A stretch of 64,000 nucleotides of DNA from Epithemia pelagica. Lineage: Eukaryota > Bacillariophyta > Bacillariophyceae > Surirellales > Surirellaceae. Below, one piece after another: positions 10,231-18,862 of the stretch (within the stretch, counting starts at the first letter, position 1; every line of letters starts with the position of its first letter). A program made the translations under genes and the position numbers. The notes below the pieces were generated by a model that worked only from the letters and a program-made list of their open reading frames with translations, was not told the origin of the DNA and made no database searches. The DNA lies in NCBI GenBank assembly GCA_946965045.2, contig OX337235.1, positions 2,985,928 to 3,049,927 on the forward strand. Reading direction: 5' to 3'.

Positions 10231-12732
10231 TCAATATCCTGATTGGAAGTGCACGTTTGATTCTTCGACATGGTTTTTTTTCCAGACCTGAGGAATGAGA
10301 ATGTCCGGAATCTGCATCTCGTGCCGAAACGACCATGGCTGTGCTGAATCACGTGTATAGGGGCGATCCACGAAGTAGAAAACATCGCCTGACGTACCAA
10401 AGAGAACCGTTTTATGTCTTTCGGTACAAGAATGCAAAAACTCATTGTCATCATCATCGTCATCGAAAAAGTCGTCGTCGTCATCATCATCATCATCACC
10501 GAAAAAGTCACCAGTAACATCTTCCTCATCATCAAATTCCTGATCTTGATCTCCCTCGACCTCAGGGTCATAACGAGACACTACTTCAACTGTGTATTCA
10601 ATATCGCCAATACTGTTTTGATACCGATGGACTGGACGACAAAATAGTTGTTCAGTTCCACTTCGAAATCCGTTCCGAAGAAAGCCCATCTCAAGAAGAA
10701 GGTCTACGTCGCATTGAAAGTCTGGAAAGTGATGGTTCGGGTTGCGGCTTGATTCGCAGAAGTCATGATTCAGCAAGGAAAAATCTTCACGTCTCTCCCA
10801 GATAGTCGGGAGCAGTAAATGAGGCTTGTGCTTATTCAACTCGAACGCACTTGCGGGGATGCAAGAGGACGTCGGAACTGACCAATTGGCCACATGCTGC
10901 AACCATGCCTGTTCCCATTCCTCTCCGTAGTCAAGGAAAACTTCTTCACCTGGCCCGATATCCCGGGTTGCCACAAACTCCCAAGCAAGGCCAGATATTT
11001 CAAGGTTGTCCCATTCACGAGGGTTCTTTTCGAGCCATTCTGGATGCGACATGAGCTTTTTACTCCAAATGATCTGGGCATTTGCGCGTTCTCGTGAATG
11101 ATTAATGAGGGCAGTCCCAACGCCGTATGGACATAGCAAGAGGTCGATATCAGAATGACCATAGCAGTAGTTCAACAACAACTGCCGATGATACGGTGGT
11201 TCTGTTACGTTGCGAGGGTCTCTTCCGCCTTCAGAGTACAAGTAGTTCTGGCCAGAGAGTGGTTGATACATGTTCAATGATTTGCGATCAGGGATATGGA
11301 TCAAGGGAGCCGGAGCTATTGTTTGTCCCTTAACGATGGGTCGACGAGCGAAAGCACCCTGCCCAGCATAGGGAATCGAACTGGTTCCTGGCTCCAAATT
11401 GTCACTGCAGCTGCCATTTTCTTTGAGCCACTCAATTGAACGTATGCTCTTGTGAACATGTGACTGTCTGACACCCTTGCGCATGATCTCTTCAACTCGG
11501 TCAAATTCGTCCGGCAACGTTTTTACAACTGTGCTGTCCCAAATATCGTGGAATGAATGTACCGACAGATCATACAGATCCTCCATCCATGAAGGATTCG
11601 AGGATGAAACGAGCGAAGGGCGGCTCTCGTTTTTTCGTTGCTGATTTTGAACCTTACTGATGACCGCGTCAAATGACTGTAGCAATCTGTCTCCCATCCA
11701 AAAATGGCTAGATCTAGGCACACCTGCATATTTGTCCTCTGCAAAGTATGATTCACCGTAGCTTATAAAGAGTTCCATCCTTCGTGAAGGAACGTGAAGA
11801 GTATTTTATCGTTTGTTTGTATTGCGTCATCAAGAACACTCATTAGTTGGGAATGCGAAATGGGACCACATAATCTAGTTGCTTCTTACCCTCTTGAAAT
11901 GCTCTGTTGGGCAATTCCTTGTGGACCATGAAAACTTGTCATCGCCCCGGCACCAGGATGACTTCCCATAGGCGAAGAGAGACTGTAAGTAACTCCACCA
12001 CTTGCCATGGTGGCTTCTCCATGCTCAACATTATTCAATGCAAAGTTACAATTGATAGCCGCGCCAATCCCAAAACTCGCCGCTTTTGGTTCCTGTGATT
12101 CTTCTTCAACCCCATCGAACTCATCGCCCGCCCATGTATACCTGTAGATGATTACGAGAAATGGATTCATCAATGATTAAGGTGTTGAGTGAACGGGGAA
12201 GGCAGAACTTTTTGCATTCTCGTGTAAAATTGTGAACGGAAATACTGTCCAAAACGACTTACATATCCCACAGAAATCGCTTCGCACTTGGACGATTGTG
12301 ATTGTGAAATTCGTAGTCATGAATTGGAACAACAAGGTCACCAGGAGTCACCACTTCCCCACTGGCAAAAGCATGCCCTGCATATATCCCCAGGCCGGCT
12401 CCAGGAATAGTTGAGGGAGCCATGTAAACTCCACATGTATGTATCTCGCGGTTGTCGTTATTGTCTTCAGTATCATGTTTTTCTTCGGGAAGGACCAAGT
12501 TTTCCAGCTCCGAGGTTGGATGGCAACATTGCAAGCTTCCATACGTTACAGTAGATGCAGACTGGTTTGAGGGCAAAGACGCAGCTACAGCTGAAGCGCA
12601 GTAGCATGCGAACCAGAAACCATGGTTAAGTATCGAATGATGAACCATGTCAACACCAATAGCGAAACCAAAAATGTGAGCAGGGTGTCGCAAGAGTTGC
12701 AAAATAGTGGCGCCTGTATCGATTATCGACAT
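10231..12732 (-). CDS. Protein with two SET-like domains, three exons
   Basis: The exons are 12732-12263, 12141-11890 and 11779-10231, giving 756 residues in one frame. SET methyltransferase-fold domains usually methylate lysine side chains. The first domain spans the introns: STIPGAGLGIYAG (about residues 107-119), NCNFALNNVEHG in exon 2, and ELFISYGESYF at the start of exon 3. The second lies in exon 3: YAGQGAFARRPIVKGQ (about 378-393), ALINHSRERANAQI (about 465) and RDIGPGEEVFLDYGEEW (about 510-525), with the NHS and GEE-x4-YG boxes typical of SET. The C-terminus has an Asp-rich run. The start is uncertain, and the first 55 residues are hydrophobic enough for a targeting sequence. Copy B is a remnant. 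Substrate is unknown. Confidence 0.8.
11780..11889 (-). other. Intron 2 of the SET gene (110 nt)
   Basis: The donor is AGAGG|GTAAG and the acceptor CGAAG|GATGG on the minus strand. The join SISRG-MELFISYG keeps the frame and completes the first SET-like domain. Confidence 0.8.
12142..12262 (-). other. Intron 1 of the SET gene (121 nt)
   Basis: On the minus strand the donor is GATAT|GTAAGTC and the acceptor CTACAG|GTATAC. Joining the exons creates a Met codon and continues FLWDM-YTWAGDEF without a stop. Confidence 0.85.
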
Positions 12733-13170
12733 GCGATCGAAAATCGTAAGAATATCTAGACGCTATAGGTCACAGGCGAGCCTGCAGAGGACATGCCGCG
12801 CGTGGAAGTATAGAAAAGCTTGTTCCCGTACAAGTTAGAGGTCACAATTTACAACCGCGATGTTTCTGACAAACCGAGGAGGAGAAGCAAGGACTGGAGA
12901 ACAAGTATCTCCCTCTGGGAGAAGATATTTCTGTGACAGCCATTCCCAAGCCATACAGAAAGAGAAAGGCATCACGGTAGCAACCTCCCAAACTGTTTAC
13001 TAGTACATGTGCTTCAAAGAATCCAGCCTATATCGTCGCTGGATGATCAGAGGCCAACAGTTTCAACGCTATAATGACTGACCAAAGAACGACAAATAAG
13101 TCATGCGTACTGCTTGCAATACTTTACATTTGAAGTCGATTCATGAAGAAAAGAGTTGCTTCATGTGCAG
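12733..13170. other. Intergenic, no gene seen
   Basis: This lies upstream of the SET gene start and downstream of the UBL-WD40 stop. There is no convincing ORF. Part of it (about 12985-13100) aligns with the deletion junction in copy B near 50641-50710. Confidence 0.6.
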
Positions 13171-15279
13171 CTATATAAATACTTTGACTTGGTTGTATCG
13201 AGCGGTAGCAACTGCCAGGTGCTTCGAATCCGGTTGGAAATCATGCAGCACTGTCAGCGCAAAGATGTACCCTACCTCATCTAGTATTTTGTGACACTTG
13301 GTTTCAATTCGATGCGAAGAGAGGGGATCGACATTCATGACATTGTCACTTGTATCCATGTCACCGTCGCTATTACCTGTTTGCGAGTTGCTTCGTCCTT
13401 GGTCGTCTTTTTCTCCTCGCAGTTGCGCCGACTTCCACAATTGAACAGTCGCATCGTACTTGCCACCGGCCGTTAGCAAGTCCCCGTTGGGTAAGGGAAG
13501 AATACACTGGACAGCATCTTTCGTATGACCACCAAGGGTCGAAACAACGGCAATCCTCTCGATGCTGTCGACTGGAACGTTTTTTGCCATTTTCAAAACA
13601 TAAACTGCCCGTCCCAATGGAACCGACACTTGTGCTTCTCCCAACGACGACGAGGCAGCGCTAGGGCTACCAGTTTCTTTGGTGGACACTACAATTTCCC
13701 CGTCCATGGTTGTTTCGAGACAAACTATGGAGCACCCCTCACCCGTTTCGGGTGTTAATCTCACATAAAACGACTCTTGTACGGACACCGAGGACGAGGC
13801 TGGGGTGGAGGAAACGTTCTGCGGCAATGACATGTCCGTCGCCAGTACCTTCCAAAATCGCAACCCACCCGTTACATCTCCGGCAATCAACCACGTGGGC
13901 TCTCCGACTGCCGTGCCAGGCACAACGGTGAGACAGGTCAACGGTGCGGCTCCTTCACTGTCACGGGCCTCCAAGACCAGGGATCGGAGGACCGGCCGCG
14001 TAGAAGCGTCCGACATTGTGGACGTGGTCACATCGGAAAACCATAGTTGAATGCATTTCGACATTCGATCCAGCTGATTTTGCAAGGCTTGTTCTTGTGC
14101 TTCGGCTTGTGCCCGACGTTGCCGTTCCACTTCAGTTTGCGGAGCCAAATGAAACTGATGCGGATTGGGCAGTCGAGTACTTTCAAAGCGTGCCGCCAAA
14201 CATAAGAGAGAGGGTGCCGTCGTCTCGGTGTGGTTGTGGTTGGGTGCTGCCGCAAGCGCAAGGGGAACGTGTCGCAAGGAGGTGGGACTCGCCGCTCCAG
14301 GCATGGGACTGGCAAGTTCCAGAATTTCGTGGGCAATGTCCTCCTTCGTGGAGTACGACCACAAACGAATCATTCCCCGTCCTGCCGTCGCAAACAAAGT
14401 AGAGGAGGAAGACGATGATGATGACGAAGAAGACGAAGACAAGGAATTTGCGGAACAATCCTCCAACACAGCAATGCTTTGGACACCCCCACTACTATTC
14501 TGGAAAAATGGATGACCCTGGTGTACCAAATCGTCTTGCAGCACGCCATGTCTCCAAAATTGAATGTGTCCGTCGTCCAAGGCACTAATGAGGGTTCCAT
14601 TTTGTGGCAAGACGGCCAAATCGTTGATATACGCTCGTCGTAGTTCCATCCCCATCCCCATTACCACCCGACCTAGTACTGTTGTCGTCGTTGTCGTTGT
14701 TGTTGTTGCTGCAGCAGCAGCAGCTGGGGTGTTGGTATTGGATGATGTTGAATCTGGTCTTGCATCGTCTTTCTTTGTCGGTTGTTGCTGCTCCAAGAGC
14801 AAGGATTCAATGTGTCGTTGGGGTATCCCCGATACGTAATGGTTGTACGCGTACCATTCGGTTTTGTTGTCATTTCGTTCGTACGGTGGTTTCTGTATCG
14901 CCGGTATCATTCCAATGACTTGTTCTGATTCTGGGTCATTGTTTCTCATGGCCATTCTTCGTTCTTGTTCTTGCAATTCTTGAGGTGTCATGTCTTCGAC
15001 AAACTTGATGGGTGTGGCGGACTGTTGTGGTAAGACGGCGGCCGATCCAATCAAGGTCACTACCATGGTGGTTGTCGACAGCGAACTAAACGAATAGTCG
15101 TCCTGGAGGATTCCCTTCCAACCACCCTTTTTGGCCAATAGCTTTTGTCGTTCGACGGGGACACCCGTCAAGGATTGTATCCGTTCCTTGAAGGATGCCG
15201 GCGAATCGACGTGTGGATCCAACTCCATCGAAAACGTTTGTTTGGACCATTTCAAGGTAATGGCAATCATTTTGTACAA
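13171..15279 (-). CDS. Ubiquitin-like domain plus WD40-repeat protein, copy A (intact)
   Basis: This is a 702-residue single-exon ORF. Residues 1 to about 80 look like a ubiquitin-like domain of the USP14/Ubp6 kind: KWSKQTFSMELDP, then SLTGVPVERQKLLAKKGGWKG. No ubiquitin-protease residues follow. Instead there are WD40-type blades, for example NGTLISALDDGHIQFWRHG, LFATAGRGMIRLWSYS and GDLLTAGGKYDATVQLWKSA. The likely role is a scaffold linking the proteasome or ubiquitin system to a partner, an inference from domain type. Two simple-sequence stretches (Ala/Thr near 190-205 and a Ser run near 275-290) are longer here than in copy B. Start: Met1 (MYKM) or Met4, since copy B reads MYKMKM. Confidence 0.8.
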   Translation of the reverse strand: MYKMIAITLKWSKQTFSMELDPHVDSPASFKERIQSLTGVPVERQKLLAKKGGWKGILQDDYSFSSLSTTTMVVTLIGSAAVLPQQSATPIKFVEDMTPQELQEQERRMAMRNNDPESEQVIGMIPAIQKPPYERNDNKTEWYAYNHYVSGIPQRHIESLLLEQQQPTKKDDARPDSTSSNTNTPAAAAAATTTTTTTTTVLGRVVMGMGMELRRAYINDLAVLPQNGTLISALDDGHIQFWRHGVLQDDLVHQGHPFFQNSSGGVQSIAVLEDCSANSLSSSSSSSSSSSSSTLFATAGRGMIRLWSYSTKEDIAHEILELASPMPGAASPTSLRHVPLALAAAPNHNHTETTAPSLLCLAARFESTRLPNPHQFHLAPQTEVERQRRAQAEAQEQALQNQLDRMSKCIQLWFSDVTTSTMSDASTRPVLRSLVLEARDSEGAAPLTCLTVVPGTAVGEPTWLIAGDVTGGLRFWKVLATDMSLPQNVSSTPASSSVSVQESFYVRLTPETGEGCSIVCLETTMDGEIVVSTKETGSPSAASSSLGEAQVSVPLGRAVYVLKMAKNVPVDSIERIAVVSTLGGHTKDAVQCILPLPNGDLLTAGGKYDATVQLWKSAQLRGEKDDQGRSNSQTGNSDGDMDTSDNVMNVDPLSSHRIETKCHKILDEVGYIFALTVLHDFQPDSKHLAVATARYNQVKVFI

Positions 15280-15640
15280 TGCACGCTTGCTTCTTTCAAT
15301 GCTCTTTTATGCAGCAACCGAAGGTTATTGGAGCTTTTGTGAAGATGGTGAAGGATGATCCGTCACTGTGATGGGTTGATGTTGACAAAGATTGGTGTCC
15401 CGAGTCGGGTGTTTGCGGCTTCCATTTGGATCGATTGTGTTCTTGGACGCGTTCTCGTTACACATTTTCCGGACGACGGACGAGCGAGCTCGACGCTATG
15501 TGCTCTTCACTTCTCTATTAGGAGTAGGAGTATCTAGAGAGCTACGAGGAGCTACTCCTAGTATCGATGTGCCGATGCCGAAGAGATCATGATTCCTCTC
15601 TATATTTTGGTTGCATCCTTTTCTCTAGAGCAGTGACTAT
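15280..15640. other. Intergenic, upstream of the UBL-WD40 gene
   Basis: The 361 bp between two minus-strand genes must hold the promoter of the UBL-WD40 gene and the 3' end of the next gene. A small inverted pair, ctaggagtagctcctcgtag against tctctagagagctacgagga, sits near 15525-15560. I see no coding sequence. Confidence 0.5.
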
Positions 15641-17020
15641 CTATACTGAAGCCGCATTCAAGAAATCTCCGCTCCGGAATTTAAGTCTCGCACCGTTCAA
15701 TGGTCCCCATGTCATTTGGACCACAGCATTCGTGGACGCAATGTATCGAGAAAAATCGGGGCCGAGAACCAGTGCCACTTCTCTCCGTCCACTTTGATTG
15801 TCATTATCTGCCCGTATCTGAAGAAAATACAGTTTGGAAATATCGCCCTTCGTATTGGTCACGACATCCATCTCAAGGATCACATCGCCAGAAGAAAACG
15901 GTTGTGCATAGATGGATGCCGAAACAACCCGCACCACGCTATCAAGAGTTTTCTTCATCTTGATGAACCATGGAGTGCTTTTGAAGCTGGAAGTTTCAAC
16001 CACACTAGTCACAAGGTCATTGGCTGTGATTGTGGAGTTGTTGGCGTCATTGCACATGGTATCAACCGTTATATCAACCATCGCGTTCTGGAAACTATTC
16101 ACCTTGTTTCCGAACACAAGAGACATGGAGTTCGACTCGGATTTCCCAAGCGCAATGTTTTCAGTGACTGTGCACATCCACTCCATGGTTTGTGTGTTGA
16201 CCTCCAGGTTAATGTTGGAATTTTTCAAAGAGAGCGATTTCTTTTGCGGCAGGATTGGTAACGTCAAATCGCTAATCACACGCCCTCCAATGCGCCATAC
16301 CTTTGATTCAGAATCATCTTTGCTGATATGAACCTTGGCAGCAAGTGTGTGTGAATTGTCCAGTTTTGCAACCAAGGTCCCATAGCCGGATATGGAAGGC
16401 TTGCCCATTTTTTGTATTGTCATCTTGACATCTTTTAGGGCAATGTCCTTGGTGAGCCGAATTGCCTTTTCCCTTGTCACAACCAACTTGCCCTGGGCCA
16501 GTCCGTCCAGTAGCTTCTCGAGGTAGATCAAATCTTTGCCATATTTGGCCGCAAATTCCAAAAAAATCTCCACGGCCCGGACTTATTGACCAACATATGG
16601 AATGTCACCAGCCAGTTCAATTACTTCATCAATAAGCTCCTTGTGTTTCAAGTAAAACTCCTCGGCTTCTTCGAGTGTTCGAACCGTGTCATCCGCAATG
16701 GTAACCGTGCGCTTGAAACACCGGTTTGGTTTCGCAGTACGACCCGCAGCAGGTACTGGCTTCGAATCACTCTTCTTCTTTGCTTGCAGACGACTCGTAG
16801 TGCCATCTGTCAAAGTTGGTTTTGATCGAGTTGATGCCTTACTGACCGCAGTAGTGGATACCGTGCCAACTTGCTCCCTCTTTGGTTGCTGATGATTCGT
16901 CGAAGTGCGGTTCATGGAGGCTGTCTTTACTCCAGTTGATTCCTTGATCGTCAAAGTATTCGTGGGTGCAGCGTCGACGACTTGTTGTTTCTTTGGCTGC
17001 GGACGAGTTGTGTTCACCAT
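15641..17020 (-). pseudogene. Unknown 459-codon gene, copy A, interrupted by one stop
   Basis: This is the same gene as the intact ORF at 53219-54598. Residues 1-145 read from 17020 to a TAA at about 16583-16585. The rest is open from 16573 to 15641 in the same frame. In copy B the stop codon is TAT (Tyr) within GDIPYVGQYVRAVEIF. A single base change therefore separates the copies. No other lesion is visible, so the change may be recent, or one of the two bases may be a sequencing error. The downstream Met at 16573 could restart translation of a 310-residue C-terminal piece. See the copy B entry for the protein description. Confidence 0.75.
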
Positions 17021-17236
17021 GATGATGTTTTGCTATTTTTTGTGTTTCTCTCGAACAATGTTTTGTTTTGTGAGCAGAGTTCTGAATCCTCCGTACCTTG
17101 CAAAACAATACTTGGGGGGATTATTCGCGGGGTAAGGACAACTGGTTTACGGTCGAGCGCACTGGAGATTCAGCGCTTGACAAACTCCCGCATAAAATGT
17201 GCCTTTCGGCTGGACATTCTGCTTCTCTAGAGGTGT
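17021..17236. other. Upstream region of the unknown gene, up to the DIRS junction
   Basis: This region is identical in both copies and presumably carries the promoter of the unknown gene. The right limit is the DIRS left end, defined by the run ctctagaggtgt followed by CGAAGAGACAC. Confidence 0.5.
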
Positions 17237-17440
17237 CGAAGAGACACTACGACAAACATCCTTGGCACGTGCCGTTTCGGTCTGTCCGAGAGATCGCAGT
17301 CGGTTCTGTCACCGAAAACTTGGTCCGTTGAGATTTGTAAACAAGATTCTAAATCTAAACGATAGCCGAAGGCCTCTGAAACCAAAAATGGCTCCACTAC
17401 CATCAAACCCGATATTACAATCCAACGATGTCCAGCTGGG

Positions 17441-18862
17441 CTAGAAGTCGAGATGGAGAGTGGTGGGGAAGTGATGTTGGGGATCTTGGCCATTGAAGGT
17501 GTTAAAGAGGTTTTCATCCGGTGATTCGAGAGCAGTCTCGCTGTTCGTTTGAAGGGCCGGATCAACGAGGTTGTCGAGTCGGTTCCGCAGGTGTTCCAAG
17601 GAGGCGATGCGGGAAGCTGTTGTTGAGTTGTCAACATGCCGAAAGTCGGTAGTGTTGAGCATTAATTGGGCCATGCCCGTGGTCCATTCAAGAACCTGTG
17701 GTCGGATATATTTCATGAAAGAGGTCGAACTCCATCTTCCAAGAATCACTATCTTGACGACGGAACAATCAGCCAGGAACAGGGCCATGGCGGCTCCTGA
17801 TCTGAGAGAGTGCGTGCCGATATCCATTGGGTGGTAGCCAAAGGCGTTGACTCCGCCGCCCAATACACAGGTTTCTCGTAACAGGTTGCGAGTATCTTCT
17901 TGTTGGACGAAGCGAGGGGGAAGGGATGGGTTGGATGGGTCAAACCAACAATTCACTGTCGTGGATGGGGGAGCTTTCGGACGGTAGTGGAGAATCCGAC
18001 GAATGACGCGGCCCCAGAGAAGGACTGGGTCGAGGATGGGGTCATTCGTTCTGCTCTGGGTACGAGTTTCAGCTTTGTGGTTGTTCTTTTGGTCTCGGAA
18101 CGTTATCGAGACGTACTTCGCGAGGCGGTGAAAGTTGGGGTGGTTGGCGACGATCGTTTCGTGTTTCTTGGCGGTGAAGAACACGATGTCACCGATTGTT
18201 AGGAGTTTTGTTTTTCCTCTGTGGGGCACGGTCGTAATCTTGCAGCTTCTGCATCCAAAGAAGAAGCCGCATCCTGCGAGGTCGGCGACGACGGCTTTGA
18301 AGGTGGAGAAGTCGTAGACGCGTGGTGGGTTGGTGAGTCTGTTGGTTCGACAACAGTGGAGCCAGAGGAAACGGAGATGTTTGGTGGTAATGGCTTTCTC
18401 TCCTTTTTCGGGGGGGGGGTCCAAATTTGACCACGCGCGTTTGAGGGAGGCGACGAGGGGGTGGACGTGATGGCTGTCTTGACAGTGGCAGGGGCTCGGC
18501 CGGTCATGATGCCGGAAGCACGATGCCAAGTCTCCAATGGCTTGGCCAAGAGTGCTTGCTTGAAGAGGGTTCGAGCAGTCGCGATTCTTGGTGAATTCGG
18601 CGTCTCGGAGGGATTGCAAGAAGGAACATGCGATGCTGGCTCTGTGGTTGGATGCTTTGATGGACTCGAGGAGTGGATCGTGACCAAATCCAATCTTGTC
18701 GAGGTGTTCTGTCCATCGCTCCCAGACTTTGTCGCGCTTTTGGTGTGCTCCTTCGGTCTTGCCGAAGAAGATTCTGGACACGCTGGCACGATCGAGGAGA
18801 TCCAGCATGTGATCTCGTTGGGGAGTGGTTTGATGCGAAAATTCGCGGGAATCTGAGAACAA
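17441..18862 (-). CDS. Tyrosine recombinase of DIRS element 2, copy A (intact)
   Basis: The ORF has 473 residues. Catalytic boxes are FFFGCRSCKITTVPHRGKTK (first Arg), HSLRSGAAMALFLADC (HxxR) and LGRWSSTSFMKYIRPQVLEW (Tyr). The frame passes through a G10 run (18410-18419), read here as NLDPPPEKGEKA. The same run has 14 Gs in copy B and breaks the ORF there. The N-terminal 220 codons overlap the end of the RT-RNase H ORF. This is the only undamaged recombinase of element 2 in the window. Confidence 0.85.
   Translation of the reverse strand: MFSDSREFSHQTTPQRDHMLDLLDRASVSRIFFGKTEGAHQKRDKVWERWTEHLDKIGFGHDPLLESIKASNHRASIACSFLQSLRDAEFTKNRDCSNPLQASTLGQAIGDLASCFRHHDRPSPCHCQDSHHVHPLVASLKRAWSNLDPPPEKGEKAITTKHLRFLWLHCCRTNRLTNPPRVYDFSTFKAVVADLAGCGFFFGCRSCKITTVPHRGKTKLLTIGDIVFFTAKKHETIVANHPNFHRLAKYVSITFRDQKNNHKAETRTQSRTNDPILDPVLLWGRVIRRILHYRPKAPPSTTVNCWFDPSNPSLPPRFVQQEDTRNLLRETCVLGGGVNAFGYHPMDIGTHSLRSGAAMALFLADCSVVKIVILGRWSSTSFMKYIRPQVLEWTTGMAQLMLNTTDFRHVDNSTTASRIASLEHLRNRLDNLVDPALQTNSETALESPDENLFNTFNGQDPQHHFPTTLHLDF

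Noticed and set aside
10335-10647. His- and Ile/Val-rich plus-strand frames
   Set aside because: Antisense of the Asp-codon run of the SET gene.
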